The notes beneath the pieces were generated by a model. That model had not been told where the DNA came from and made no database searches. It was given only the letters and a program-made list of their open reading frames with translations. Positions 1-12,303 of a stretch of DNA of 64,000 bases are shown one piece after another. The first letter of the stretch is position 1. Every line of letters begins with the position of its first letter. Location: NCBI GenBank assembly GCA_000231825.2, contig JH720309.1:565350-629349 (forward strand), given 5' to 3'. Position numbers and translations under genes: made by a program. The stretch is from Tetrahymena elliotti 4EA (taxonomy: Eukaryota; Ciliophora; Oligohymenophorea; Hymenostomatida; Tetrahymenidae).

Positions 1-183
1 GCTTCTGCCTAAACCTGCATTTCCAGAGATACTACTGCTAACCCTTGGACTGATGCTGACTGTTTACTTTGTAGCCCTGATAAACCCAAAAAGAAATCTG
101 ATGGTACAGCTTGCGAAGCTTCTTCTACTTATGGATACTTGCTTATTTCCTCTATCTTATTATTAATTGCTTTATTAATTTGA
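1..183 (+). CDS. C-terminal end of a Cys-rich, probably GPI-anchored surface protein (partial)
   Basis: The frame enters from the left edge and stops at TGA 181-183, giving 60 residues. It has Cys residues spaced as in the repeated CxxC-type surface antigens of Tetrahymena and Ichthyophthirius (motif DADCLLCSPDKPKKKSDGT), then a small-residue stretch (CEASSTYGY) and a fully hydrophobic tail (LLISSILLLIALLI) that ends the protein. That order, a small-residue cleavage region followed by a terminal hydrophobic segment with no basic residues after it, is the usual GPI-attachment signal. One in-frame TAA is read as Gln. The role as an immobilization-antigen-like coat protein is inferred, because the repeats that would define the family lie outside the window. 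Confidence 0.65.
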
Positions 184-480
184 AAAATGTTTGAAATAAG
201 TTTATTGTTTACTATTTTTATTATTGGCTGCTTCTATAAACTTTTATGTTCTTTATAATTGTTGGCCGATTTTGTTAAAATATTAAGCATAAAAATTAAG
301 AAATTTAATCTTTTTTTTTTGTTAAAATATCATTAATTAACTGATTTTTAAATTAAATTGATGAAAATAAATATAAAAATTTATCTCAAATTTGTATTTT
401 GACTAAATTGTACTTGTGAGCAAAATAAATCCAAATCAAATTAATTTAAATTAAAAACTTTTATTTTAATATTAAGTAAA
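184..480. other. AT-rich spacer
   Basis: 3' flank of the surface protein gene and the truncated end of the transposase relic. I see no coding exon, tRNA or clear repeat. Confidence 0.5.
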
Positions 481-1264
481 TCAATTTGGTTTTTGTTTTT
501 AGAACTTTACAAGGATTTCAATACCATTATCCTCTATCCAACTTTTAGCAGCTTTTGAAATGTGGGATGGAGCCCCATCTTGGTACAGATAAAGAAATCA
601 TCTAAATCCTCAATAAAAGGTAGCAAGCTTTTTTAAGACATGCTATATATTCTGTAGCTCCAACTCTCTTTTCAAGAAGAAATAAGGATGTTTTACCTTA
701 GCTAGATATCCCACCCCAAATGTGAATAAAAATATCTTTATATCATGATTCTTGCTATGAATAATTTTTTGCAAAATCTCTGGAGTGCCATATATTCAAA
801 TTGTTATTTCAAATGGAAAACACTAATTAGTCACTAAATATTATATTCGAAAGCTTTTAATAAATAAATTTATTGTAATGTTATATCTTCTGAATTTTGT
901 TCTTCTGACTTAAAATGTTACAAACAGTTGATGTTGCTGTGCTAATAGAAGAATCAGTTTTCAATTCTTCTGAAATTATTTTTGCTGAACAGTACTTATT
1001 GTTATTTATTATTTCTTAAATTGACTGATTAATATCAGTGGTTTCTATTAATTAAGGTCTACCTCCATTCTTGAAATTGTTTTCTAAGCTATTCTGCTTA
1101 TTATACTTTAAAATTATTTTGCTTATTGTTCCCTTATTTACCCATGAAAACTTCTCACTTATTTATATGTAGGACAAATCAAAGTATTTTTATGCTATAA
1201 AACTGTACCAATTTTACTCCTCTGTAATTAATCTTGAAGATATGCCTTCATTTTCTACTTACAT
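481..1264 (-). pseudogene. Decayed Tc1/mariner-like transposase
   Basis: Read from ATG 1264 leftwards, the frame shows a helix-turn-helix-like start (motif WVNKGTISKII), a conserved NGGRPQ turn typical of Tc1-type DNA-binding regions, then IWGGIS and QDGAPSH, the latter being the second catalytic Asp block of DDE transposases. The copy is dead. There are in-frame TGA codons at 809-811 and 743-745 and a frameshift near 600-640, needed to pass from the WGGIS block into QDGAPSH. The frame ends at TGA 481-483 before the third acidic block (the usual SPDLNPIE region), so the 3' third is missing. No target-site duplication or terminal inverted repeat could be fixed with confidence. Transposons are normally removed from ciliate somatic nuclei, so this is either a tolerated fossil or a sign of germline DNA. 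Confidence 0.8.
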
Positions 1265-1691
1265 TTTGAATTCTTCGGTGTTTTCTTATTCCTTTATATT
1301 TTTAGATATTTTTATTTATTTTTTGTGTATAATCTTGCAATAATTAATTATTAACAGCTCAATAACTTTTTAAATTTAAAAATTAAGAAAGGTTTCTTCT
1401 TTTTTTAATTAGACGAACCCTAGCGGTTCTTGCTATTTATATATAGCCTTAACAAAAATATGAATAATATTTTGATAATTTCATTTTTTCCTTTTCTGAA
1501 TATGGCCAATGTCGAACTACCGAATTTCAAATATTAATGAAATTCAAGATGATTTTTTAGAAAAAAATATACAGTAGATAAAAATATAAAAATATCTAGA
1601 AAATATTCAAATTAAGTTCAATTAACTTATTTAAAAAATGAATGAATTTTTAGTTATTATTTATCCTGTTTTTCTTTATTTTTTTTGGAAT
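1265..1691. other. AT-rich spacer with a small GC-richer palindrome
   Basis: Non-coding as far as I can see. It holds a perfect 5-bp stem, 5-nt loop palindrome at 1415-1429 (GAACCCTAGCGGTTC), unusual in such AT-rich DNA. It lies about 150 bp upstream of the transposase start and might mark an element end. Confidence 0.4.
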
Positions 1692-1990
1692 TCAACTCAT
1701 ATCTGAAAAATATTCTTCAAAGTAAGACGAAATTTCTTAATCATATCTATCTTTGGTATAATGAATGCTATCAAATATTTTAGGCTCTTCAATTTCCATT
1801 TAATTTTAATTAGAATTAATGTCTAATTAATTATTATTCATTTAGTTACACTTTTTTTAAAACCTGGATTCCTCTATAATAACCAAATTTACAGTTTTAG
1901 TACCCTAATTCTTTTATAGAATTTAAGCAAAATTTGAAAAGTTATGAAGAATGAAAAAATTTAAATTAAGAAAAAAATTGAAAATTTATC
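1692..1990 (-). CDS. Fragment or last exon of an unknown protein
   Basis: A minus-strand frame ending at TGA 1692-1694 is rich in codons that look selected: an acidic, Asn/Gln-rich C-terminus with motifs VNLVIIEESRFQKK, MEIEEPKIFDSIHYTKD and SSYFEEYFSDMS. The frame stays open upstream to about 1990, but no convincing start or splice acceptor was found, and the next gene begins on the opposite strand at 2420. It could be the 3' exon of a short gene or a relic. I do not recognise a family. Composition and the use of TAA as Gln support coding. Confidence 0.4.
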
Positions 1991-2419
1991 ATTAAGTTAT
2001 TTTATTAATAAGATAAGATAAGTGTTAAAAAGTATAAAACTCCTTCATTTAAATTTGAAAAGTTGAGTGAAAATGTTAGCTAAATTTTTTCAGTGAGTTT
2101 TTGATGAAATAATTTGGCAAAGTGTAAATCTAGCATAAATAAATAGTATCTATTTTTGTTGCAAAAAGATAGAAAGATAGATAGTAAATTATTTTCATTG
2201 ATTTTTGAATATGAATTGCATATTAAAAGGTCTAGTCAACATTTATTTGATGAAGGAATTTATTCAGTCAGCCCAAAAAATAGGACTTATTTAATAAAAT
2301 ATAACAATCAAACAAATTATTATTAATTAATTGATAATAATAAGTTATTAACAATCTATATATTAAATAGTTTAAAGCTTTTTTGATAGATACTAACAAA
2401 GAAACAACAAAATACCTAA

Positions 2420-5400
2420 ATGTCTGAATAATTTGATAATTAGTATCACAGTAATTAAAATGCAGCACCTTCTGCAGCAGTAGCAAAAATAGATACTTAG
2501 GAAGTAAAATTTTATTTTAAATTAGGTTAATAAAAATCTATGGAGAAAGAATAATCATTTTTTAAAAAATCATCAGCCATCTTAAAATATTAAGACATTT
2601 AAAACTTTCAAACAGAATACAAAAATGGCAAAAAATTAAATATTATTTTAAAATACTTGCATAGAATGATTATTTGTACTAAAAACGTCCACTAACATCA
2701 TATGGATAGAATAATTAACAAGCACATACAAGTTCATTAAGCGGTTACTAAACTAGTTCTCAAGTAAATATCCAAAGTTAGCGTATAGGTGTGTTATCGC
2801 CTAAATTTGCAGGAAGTTTAAAGGCAAATAGGTCAAGTTATATTCGTCCTAGCACAGTTTCAACTTAAAACGGAGTTTATGATCCAAGTTACAATTAATC
2901 CACAAACAAATCATAAAAAATGCCTCAAATAAATGGACAGTAAAGACTCATTATGAATTTTAAACAATATTAATTACTCATCTCAATAAAAAATGAAAAC
3001 TAAAGTAATTCTTTATTTATTACACAGGGCATCTTCAGGAGCATTCTTCTTTGATAAAAATCAACAACATAACAAAAAGATCCCAAATAACATTTTGCAT
3101 GATAAAGTAGAATTTTTATTAATGTTAAAACATTTAAAGAAGAAATTTATTTATTTATTTTTAAAAATATTAGGAAAAACTCTATGAAAATTTACTGCAG
3201 CTTAGAAATTAAATAAATGTTCTTTAGGAGGAGAACTTGAAACTGAAAACAAAGAATTTAAATCTTGAAGTAAATTTAAAATTTATTTTCCTTAAATAAC
3301 TTACTTTTTCGTTTCATTACCTACATACTTATTCATTATATTTATAATATTCTATAAAGAGAGAAGCTAAGAAATTTGAAAGAATTATAGAAGAAGGCAA
3401 TATCAAGTCTTCATCAGGAACAGCAAACCAGTAAAAAGAAGTAAAAGCTTTTAATCATAGCATTTACTAAAACAATATTAATAAACAGGAAATCTCTAAA
3501 TCAAACAACCCGTTTTAAATAAAATTTTTATTAAAAATATTTTAATAGTGAATTGAAATAAATTCAAATTGATAGAATACAGTATTAATTTAGAAATGAT
3601 TCATAAAAATAAAACATATCCCATATGAAAGAACATATATCTAAATGATATTTTGACGATAAAACTAAAGCTTATATATCTTGAATGATGCAAAAAATGT
3701 TTTAATTTTTATCTACTGTTTTGAATATACCTCAATATTACTCATAAAAAAATAAATTAATTTGGATAATATTTCTCCTATTTCTAAATAAATCAATTCA
3801 CAAAATTAGTACAAATCCTTCTTAAAAGATTAAATATATTAAATTAATGCAGCATCTCATCAAAAATATAAATTATAATTAATAATAATGAAAAAAAGAG
3901 CACTTAAATTTTTATCAAACACAATAAATTGAAATATTTTAAATGAATATCTAGAATGCTCTTAGTATAAGACTTAGGAAGCAGCTCAAAGAGAGTTTAA
4001 AAGAAATAGAATAAAAGAATGTTGAATTTGAGAATTTCAAGAGACAGATAACAACCACAAGATTATAAGAATTGGAGGTATTTATTATTATTTATTACAC
4101 AACAAATTTATATATTTGTTTGATTGAACATTAGATTGAAGTTAATGTTTTAAGGGAAGAATGCATAAAACTCAAAAGTAAACTTGATTAATGTTTAAAA
4201 GTCAATTAAGGATTTGGATTGTAAATATTTTAATTATTATATACTTTCAATAAATAATTTATTTTTTGTGAAATTTAGTGATTAGACAGGAGGATCTTCA
4301 AGATCAGGAGATGGATTAATTGGGCTAAACAAAAAAGTAGAAGCCCTTAAAAATGATAACTTAGAAATGGCAGTTTTGATATAGAAATTAGAGAAAGAAA
4401 AGAATGAAATTAATGTATTAAATAATTTCTTTTTTTCTAATATATTTTTATAATTATTTTCAATGTGCAGGTGAGAGAAAAAGAATGTGATAGATAATTG
4501 AGACGCCTTTAAAAAGAGAAAATGTTTATGTAAAAACAGATTTAGCAATAGGAGGAAGAGCTCAGGAAGAGTAGGATGGATGGGGCTAATTCTCCATATG
4601 GCAGAAAGTAATCTTAGAATACAAACTAAAATCATGGGTTGGCTGATTACAACTCCAAATTGAAAGCAGATTTAGAGAAGATTGGAAAAGAAAATAGCAA
4701 ATTAAATAATTAATTAATAATTAAGATTGAAAAAATAAAGGAATTAGAGGATAAACAAAGAAGAGATACTTAAGAATGGCAAGTATGATTTTTATTTAAT
4801 ATTTATTGTTGTTTTAAATTAGTTTGTTTTGATTTTAGGAAAGAATTGAGTCAATTAGAATACAGAAAGAAATAGCTGAAAGAAACTATAACTAAGAATA
4901 GCTGATGAATAAAAATTTAGAAGATAAAATAAAAGCATTAGAGGATTTGTTAGAACAGCAATAGCATTAAAATGTAACTGAGCTTGTTAAAGTTGATTCT
5001 GAACAATCTTTTAAGAATAAGAAGAATGAGGGTTAAGATTCTGTGTTAAATATGCAAAGAGCTTAGTTATAATAATATTCACAATTCCATCAGAATAAGA
5101 CATCTGAAACGAATTTGGGTTATTAAAATTAGCAGTAGTAATAATAAGTAACATAAAATGCACCTGAAAATAGTAATAAAGATTAGTTAAAGCATTCAAA
5201 TCCTCCTAGCTATTAAGCTTAGATTTAAGAAAAAATAAGAAATAATTCATCAAAAAGACATTCAGAATTATTACAAAAGAAATTAATGCCAAGAGTTAAT
5301 TTATACGATGTTAACAAAATAGGAAAAGATTTAAGATTTAGTCTAAAAACAAAGAAAATTAGATTTGAAGAAATTGATCATTATTTAATTACTCCAGAGT

Positions 5401-6271
5401 TAAGAAAGAGAGGAAAAGCAAACATTATGGAAATTGTAGCTATCCTTTAGAAGTAAAATATTATTTTATCATTTTGGTTAATGAAATAATTATTTTTAAA
5501 GAGAACCTTTTTGTATTATGAGTAACGATGATGCACTCTCTGTTGCTAGATATATGGTTGAAGATAATTCTGAAGATAAAATAGTTTTTGATGAAACTAG
5601 ATCTAATGACATAAGTGTAATCAAAACTGTTTTTAGAAATTTGATTGGAAAGTATGAAATTCTCAGTCCAAAGGATGAACTAAAAATCCATGAAGATGTT
5701 TCAGATGTAAATAATTAATTTCAATTTATATAATTAAAAATATTTTGTTTTTTTTAGATTTTCACTAAGTTCTCCTCAGGTTTAAAAGAAAACATTTAAC
5801 TCTACACAAAGTAAAAGAAAGAAGGCTATTAAGAAGGTGTTTGTAAATTAGAAGATTTAGAAAAAGCTATGAGCTATTGTGATGCTGAGTTTTCACCTCG
5901 CCACACTGATTACATTATTATGAAAATCTATGAAGATTCAAAAGACACCGAGAAAGTCTTTTATGATAAGCTTCTACATGTGTTTGATCACAAGGAGTTC
6001 TTAAAATACAAAGAAAAGCGTATAAACGAAATAGAAAAAGATGAAATTCTTGAACATCAACACCATCAAGAATAAAATATATAAATAAATCAAGAAGATA
6101 AATCAGAAGAAAACTACCAATAAGATTTAGACCACAATTATGATGAGAATATATAAAATACAGACTAGTAATAGGAGCATGACTATTAAGAAGAAAAATA
6201 TGGTAATCTATTTTTTGTTATTAATTTCTCAATTAATTTAAATTTAAAATTTTTTAGAAAACGAAAATTGA
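2420..6271 (+). CDS. Coiled-coil protein, 849 aa, 13 exons
   Basis: Exons 2420-2503, 2665-2939, 3028-3106, 3174-3269, 3360-3440, 3955-4077, 4135-4220, 4279-4414, 4471-4782, 4839-5452, 5502-5706, 5758-6202 and 6258-6271 join to exactly 850 codons. Residues 1-140 are Ser/Asn/Gln-rich (for example SPKFAGSLKANRSSYIRPST). About residues 150-500 are heptad-like coiled coil (LRNQINVLQEENLKLK, RLRKQLKESLKEIEQK). A Gln-rich linker follows, then a compact C-terminal region of about 250 residues with two helical segments resembling degenerate EF-hands (ALSVARYMVEDNSEDKIVFD). The 514-nt intron 5 is much longer than the others, but its phase fits. An alternative is two genes, with the second starting at ATG 3943. 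A structural role at the cytoskeleton or basal body is only a guess from the coiled coil. Confidence 0.75.
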
Positions 6272-7473
6272 TGACGATTTACAAATACTAACTCATAGTT
6301 AATAAATATCTCCAAATTATTTATAGTTTTCCGATCCATTTTGATTTTATTCAAAATATGCTTCAATAATAAAATTAATTAAAATATTTTAAAGTTTTAT
6401 AATAATTAAAATGTGTTTTCATTCATTTTTTGAATATATTTATTCTTTTGTGAAGGTAATTTGCTATTTATTTGTTTAAGTCTAAAAAATAAACCTATTT
6501 TAATATTATTTTTATATTCAATAGCATCTACTCTATTGTGCTTTTTGAAAATTATTAGCAATATAATAACATTATGTTAATGAAACTAATTACTCTATGT
6601 TATATTTTTAAATAAAAAGATAGTTTTTATATTTACTAAAATACTTAATGAGGAAATGAAATAATTTTTATCTGTTCACAAAAAACTGCTTTTAAATATT
6701 AAAAATTGAATTTTATTTATTAATTATTATTTTTTTGTTCCAAATAACAAATAAAATTAATTATGAAATTTTATAAAACATTTGAAAAAAATTAATTTGA
6801 ATAATTATTATGAGCAAAAAATAACAAAAGCTAGGATTTTAGTTCATAGAAAGATAGCTTTATATTAAGAAAAAATAACATCCTAAATTATGTTCATGCC
6901 AAATAGTAAGTTTATTAATGATTTTACTTTCAATAATACAAAATATTCAATTTAATGAATTGAATGTTTTATACATTATATGCTTAAATATAAGTAATGT
7001 ACTCCTACTTTATTTTATGAGGGGTTCAAAAGTCAGCAATTTCAACAAAACTTTTTTCTTTAATATTAAAAATATTATTTTTTCAAAAACTTCAATAATT
7101 TTCTCTCAGAATATTATCATATATAAAAATATTTCATACATAATAAGTTATAATAAATTAGTAATAAAATATTTTTATGTCATCAACTACACTTAAACCA
7201 TTTTTTTAATATTATTTTTATGATAGTTTAAAATAATATCCCTTTGTTCATTTTTGCTAAATTTCACCAAATAATGTTTAAGGTAACGGTATGGTGAGAA
7301 TAATAGATTTAAAAATAATTTGAATAGAACATAGAAATAAAGGAATGAAGGAAGAATTGATAAATACAAGTATTTTAGTTAGAGATACATTTTATATTTA
7401 GAAAAAATAACATGCTAAAATACTTAAAAGATGAAGTAGATAGTTTATTTTTTATTTGCTTGCAATTGTTAAA
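6272..7473. other. Convergent intergenic spacer
   Basis: This lies between the 3' ends of two convergent genes and is 80-90% AT. A roughly 50-bp segment ending in a shared AGAAAAAATAACAT core occurs near 6835-6890 and again near 7370-7420. An AT-rich 92-codon frame at 6918-7196 has no protein-like composition and was not called. Confidence 0.5.
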
Positions 7474-8677
7474 TCAAACTCTAACATTTAATAATAAGCC
7501 ATTGCCACCTTGACCAGCTCCTCCTGAAGGGACAAAAGAGACATTTTGTGATTTAGATAAAGTTTCAGCAATATTTTTAGCAGCTTCAAGTCTCTTAAGT
7601 TCAATTTGAGCTTATTAAAAGAAAAAAATAGATAAATAAATAAGAAATAAAGAAAGAAAGTAAAAAAGTGAGAAAAAAATTTTACCAGCACCGAATTGCT
7701 TGACAGCCTTGTTAATCATTGTAGCAGCTTCTGCTTCACCTTCAGATTTAATAATTTATGCTAACTTTTCTTATTCATCTCTATCAACAATATATCTTTG
7801 TCTTTCAACACTTTGTTGGGCAACTTACTTTTATTCAATAGCATTGGCATATTCTTTCATAAAGCCAAGGTGAATGAATGAGACATCGTCTAATATAATA
7901 TTAAATTCCTTAGCATTTTAGATAATTTATTATCTGATTTCTTATGAGATTCTTTCTCTTTGCTTCAAAATTTGATCAGCATCATATTGAGCAATAACAC
8001 TCTTTAATGTTTCTTTACCAACTGAAGGTAAAATTCTTTCATCATAATCAGTACCCAACTTCAAATAAATATTAGGGAGTTAGCTTTCGACAGGTCTAAA
8101 TAATAATCTAAGACCAATATCAACAGTTTGTAAATCCTTAGTACCAGTTGAAGAAGTGATTGTTTTGCTTTGTAATCTAATGGCAAAAATGATAGGTTTC
8201 TATTATTGTTACATTGAATATTTATTAAATAATTTTTTTAGATAAAAAATATCTTATTATGCCCATTTTCTCTTATTATCATGCTATTATTTCTCAATCT
8301 ATTCAATTTAATTTTCTATTTCTTTAGAAGCTAATTCTTCAAAAGTAAAATCTTATTTCTCCTTTTGAGATACTTAACTTACCAAAAATGTAAAAAATTA
8401 AATTGTTTTTTTGAGTTAAGAGCTTGCGATGTTAAATGCGGGTCTTTCCTCAGGATTAAGGACAAAAATTAGAGAGAGAAAAGCAAATTTTTACCTATAA
8501 AAATGGAATATAAAAATGCATTCCTTCACCGTAAATTTTTTCTTTTATACCACCGTTTGCTTTATCGAACATAATAGCTCTTTCACCAGCATCAACAGTG
8601 AAGAAAAATCTACCAACGAAGAAACCAATACCAGACATACCAGCACCTAATGTAATTAATTTGGAAGCGAAACTCAT
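7474..8677 (-). CDS. Prohibitin
   Basis: Exons 8677-8495, 8199-7686 and 7610-7474 give 277 aa, the usual prohibitin length (about 270-300). The N-terminus has a hydrophobic segment ([18 protein letters not shown]) that would anchor it in the mitochondrial inner membrane. The SPFH/PHB domain follows with [62 protein letters not shown] and [13 protein letters not shown]. The C-terminal coiled coil contains EQKQVAQQ and [13 protein letters not shown] and ends with [10 protein letters not shown], like PHB1. In the family, PHB1 and PHB2 form ring assemblies that stabilise inner-membrane proteins and cristae. The 295-nt first intron could be misread as coding for about 90 codons from 8449 (starting [13 protein letters not shown]), but the family alignment runs directly from FLQ to KPIIF. 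TAA/TAG read as Gln occur at conserved Gln positions. Confidence 0.95.
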
Positions 8678-10170
8678 AACTATTGGACTTATTTATTTAT
8701 TAATTTTGATATGTGTTTTAGAATTCTAATGTTTTTTAATATATTTTGAAAAGGATTGTTTGTTTGATTTATTTAATTAGAAAATCTTATTTCAATTAAT
8801 TAATGATTTAACAAAGAATAATTCTTTCTTTACTTGTTAATGATAATACTAATATCATTATTTATTTTACTATATATTCATTAATCAAATATCTAGAAAA
8901 TTGTAAAGTAAAAGTTAGAAAATTCTCGACTTTTAATATAAAATAATATCTATCACATTTCATTCCCTTTTTAATTAAAAATTTATATTTCCTACTTATT
9001 CTATTTATTTCTTCTTATTTTATAATTTCTTTTCTTTCTAAATTACATTCCCAAAATATTTTATTTTATTTCATTTTAATTTTAATTCATTTTTTTATTA
9101 TGTGAAAACTATCATTTAAAAAACTTATTTATTTGCATTTCTAACATACAAAACAATTATTCTAAAAAAAAATAGAGCAAATATTTATAAAAGATATATT
9201 TTTAAAGTATCTGATATATTTTTTGCAATTTAAAATCATAATTTAATAATATCTCAAAAATTTAGAACCACTCCTAATCAATTTAGAATATTTATATTGA
9301 TAATGATATTAAAGCAACAATTTATTATTTAAATTTTTCCTACTTCACAGTAAGTTTTACTGTTTAGTGAATAATTCGTTAACTTAAAGTCAACTTTGAT
9401 TAAGCTACATAAATGTGCCAATATTAAACTCTTATTTTTATGCTAGAGTATCACTGTAATAACTATTTTAATTGTTAGTGATATTAAAAGTGGAAATAGA
9501 TTAATTCTAAAAGTAATCTTGTTTTAGAAGGCGCTTTATCTAATAAACCATACTTATTGTGGTTGTTTTATATTTCATTAAAATTTGTTATAAAAAAATA
9601 TTTTTATTTCCTTAAATTAGTTTCTGTCTTGAAAAGATTCAGTTACTTCTTCCAAATTTTTATGTCAGTTTTTAGTCTTGTTTTGCTTAAAAGTTTTTGT
9701 AAAATTGTTTTTGCTAAAAAAAATGTAAAAAGTAATAATTTATGATAGCAGGAGGTAAAAATATAACAGTTGTAATGTTTAATTTAGTTCGAAAAATAAA
9801 TGTAATTAAAATAAAAGTTATAATCTTTGTTTTAATAGGAAGTAATTAATATTTTAAAAATTAGATAATTTAGAATTAGTTTAAAATTTTATTAGTTGAA
9901 GATTAGTATATGATAATAGACGACATATGAACATAAATGTATTGATAGAGATATTTATTGATGCTTTTTACTGAAGAAAAATTGCTATTATGAATGAATG
10001 TATGTATGAGTGCTACATTCAAAAAAGTTAATTAGAATACCATTAAAATTAAAGTTCTAACTTTATCTTAAAATCAAAATAATCAAGCAATAATAATAAT
10101 AATAACAATTGATTTATTAGTTTTTTAGGTCTATTAAAAAAATTAAAATTAATTTTTGTAAATTATTAGC
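8678..10170. other. Divergent intergenic region
   Basis: Promoter-side spacer between prohibitin (-) and the NudE-like gene (+), very AT-rich. A 62-codon frame at 9557-9745 is hydrophobic, AT-driven and lacks a plausible gene structure. Nothing else is recognisable. Confidence 0.5.
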
Positions 10171-11548
10171 ATGAGTAAGGAAATTGATTATAAAAAGCTC
10201 TACGAGTAATACAAAGAGGACTTTGAGGATTTAAAAAAGGAAAATGAGGAGTTGAAAGGTACTTATTAATAAGCAAATTTATTTGATAGTTTTAAAAATA
10301 ATTTTTAGCAAGCAGCAAATATAAAGAAAAATTAATCATTTGAAGCTTTGCAATTATTAATTATTTAAGCAATTATTTAAATGAATATTAGCTACAACTG
10401 ATGAAATTTAGAATGAATTAGAATAAATGTTGCAGGAATCAGATTAAAAAATATAAAAATAGGAAGAATAGATAGCTTAAATGAAAGATTAGCTAAAAAA
10501 GAGCAAGGTTTGCTAAAATTTTATTTTATTGAAATGAAATAACTTTGAAAATAAATAAAAATAGGCCTAATATGAAGATTAGATATCTAGACTTGAAAGA
10601 GAACAAGAAAGGTATAAACAGGATTTAAAAGTTTTAGAAGAAAAATACATGCAAGCATAGAAAACAAAAGTGGATCTAGAAAATGATAATGAAATTTTGA
10701 TTTCATAAAATAGGTAGATTTGATTGATTAATTAGTAAATATATAAAAAAATCAATATTTAATTAAGAATGTTTGAAGCAATGGTAGCAGATTTAGAAGC
10801 AAGAATTGATTAATCTTTAGAAGAATTAGCACTTGTTTAGACTGAATTAGAAGATAATAAAAACAACTCATAAGAGCATATTGAAAGACTTAAGCAATAA
10901 CTCCAAGGTAAAAAATATTAATTAATTGTGTTTTTTATTCATTTTGCATGTATAAAATAAAGAGACAGAATAAGAACTTTTTGCGGTTTAAGTTCAAAAT
11001 CAAAAAAAAATAGAAGCACTTGAATAAAACGTATTAAAAATTAAATCAAGAAATGAAGAAGATTCTCCTTTCCCAGAAAAACAAGCAAATGCAGAAAATT
11101 CAGCTGGAAAATTATCATGTAAAAATTTTAATTTTTGATTATAATTTTTTAAATATTTTTATTTGTTGAAACAGAAAATGAAAAAGCAGAAGAAACTTAG
11201 GTTTAAGTGAACGGATTCCATTTAACTTCTGAAGATGCAAATAGTCCAATCAAAGTAGATTCCTAAAATAATACAAGCTAGTTACAAGATGATTTATCCA
11301 AAAAGATCACATTAGAATAAAAACTTAAAAATTGTAGCACTAATATATAACAGCTTAGATTAAATAACCAAGGATTTAAGAAGTCATTAAATCTGGTATC
11401 AACTTTGATCAAAGATCTTGATGAAAAAATGAACGAAATTAGAGAGAAAAGAAAGAAAAAATAATAATAAAAATTTTAAGCTTAGTAAAATAGTAACAGC
11501 AAGAATAACAATCAAGAGTATATTTCAATAACTCAAAATGGAATTTGA
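10171..11548 (+). CDS. NudE/NDEL1-like dynein-LIS1 regulator
   Basis: Exons 10171-10258, 10392-10507, 10565-10713, 10768-10907, 10963-11118 and 11175-11548 give 340 aa, close to animal NDEL1 (about 345). The first half is one long coiled coil, starting near residue 5 (DYKKLYEQYKEDFEDLKKEN) and running through KVDLENDNEIL and FEAMVADLEARIDQSLEELA. The last matches the NudE pattern in which an LEDFE-type segment is followed by Asn/Glu heptads. The second half is low complexity, with a short helical stretch (LVSTLIKDLDEKMNEIREK) before a Gln-rich tail. In the family the N-terminal coil binds LIS1 and the dynein intermediate chain and tunes dynein during nuclear and spindle movement. Identification rests on pattern and length; an alignment is needed to exclude an unrelated coiled coil. 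Confidence 0.65.
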
Positions 11549-12303
11549 TATTCCCTTTTAATTAAACTTAAAATAAATAAAACATAAATAAATAAACAAA
11601 AAATCTATTAATCAATAAACAACCAAACAATAAAATAAGTAATTAAATAATAAATGTCTATCATTCAATCTCTTTTTTGCTAGCTATAAATCTAACTAAA
11701 TAAATTACTAAGTTAGTTAGTTAGTTACATCTACAAAAATAATTATTTGTTTAAATTTTGGAAAGTTTTTAGTTAAAATAATTAAATTCTATATTATTTT
11801 CTGTTTCATAAACCTTCTATATTTTTATTTTCATTATTTGTTTTCATTTTATTTTTCCAATCATTTTACTTTTTTCGATCTTTCTATTATCTATTTATTA
11901 GACATAATTGTATTCATTTTAAATTAATTTACCTTATTAAACCTTTTAATCTCCCCTTCTCCTAAAAAGTAAAAAAAATTCTTTTTTTGGGAGTTTATCC
12001 TCTTGTTAAAAATACCTCCCCTGTCTAAGTATTAAAAGTACAAAAAATTCAGAAAATACAAAAAAGAACAAAAAATCATAAAAATCACAAAAATAAAAAA
12101 GAAGAAAATAATAAAAAATCAAAACTAATCAACATTTTGTTAAATCATAAAAGATCATAATAAAACATAAATATCTCTTAGTTATCAGCACTTTTCTATT
12201 CTGATAAATAAAGCAATTTATATAATTATAAAAATAATATAAATTATATAATTTTAATATATATGTCTGAGTGTATTTATATGCGTGATTGTATGTAGGT
12301 ATG
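11549..12303. other. AT-rich spacer
   Basis: 3' flank of the NudE-like gene. The last 40 bp (about 12265-12303) resemble 47400-47440, part of a duplicated segment that includes LRR exons (see the LRR array). Confidence 0.5.

Noticed and set aside
3943..6271. Separate gene starting at ATG 3943
   Set aside because: A 514-nt intron joins the upstream exons in phase and the coiled coil continues across it, giving exactly 850 codons. Not fully excluded.
6918..7196. 92-codon frame downstream of the coiled-coil gene
   Set aside because: Ile/Asn/Tyr/Phe content as expected from AT-rich spacer, no splice partner and no protein-like pattern.
8200..8494. Extra ~90-residue coding segment in prohibitin
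   Set aside because: It lies between good GT and AG sites, and prohibitins run directly from the IPFLQ block to KPIIF. TGA-only stops make such open introns common.
9557..9745. 62-codon hydrophobic frame on the plus strand
   Set aside because: AT-driven composition in a promoter-side spacer and no supporting exon or family resemblance.
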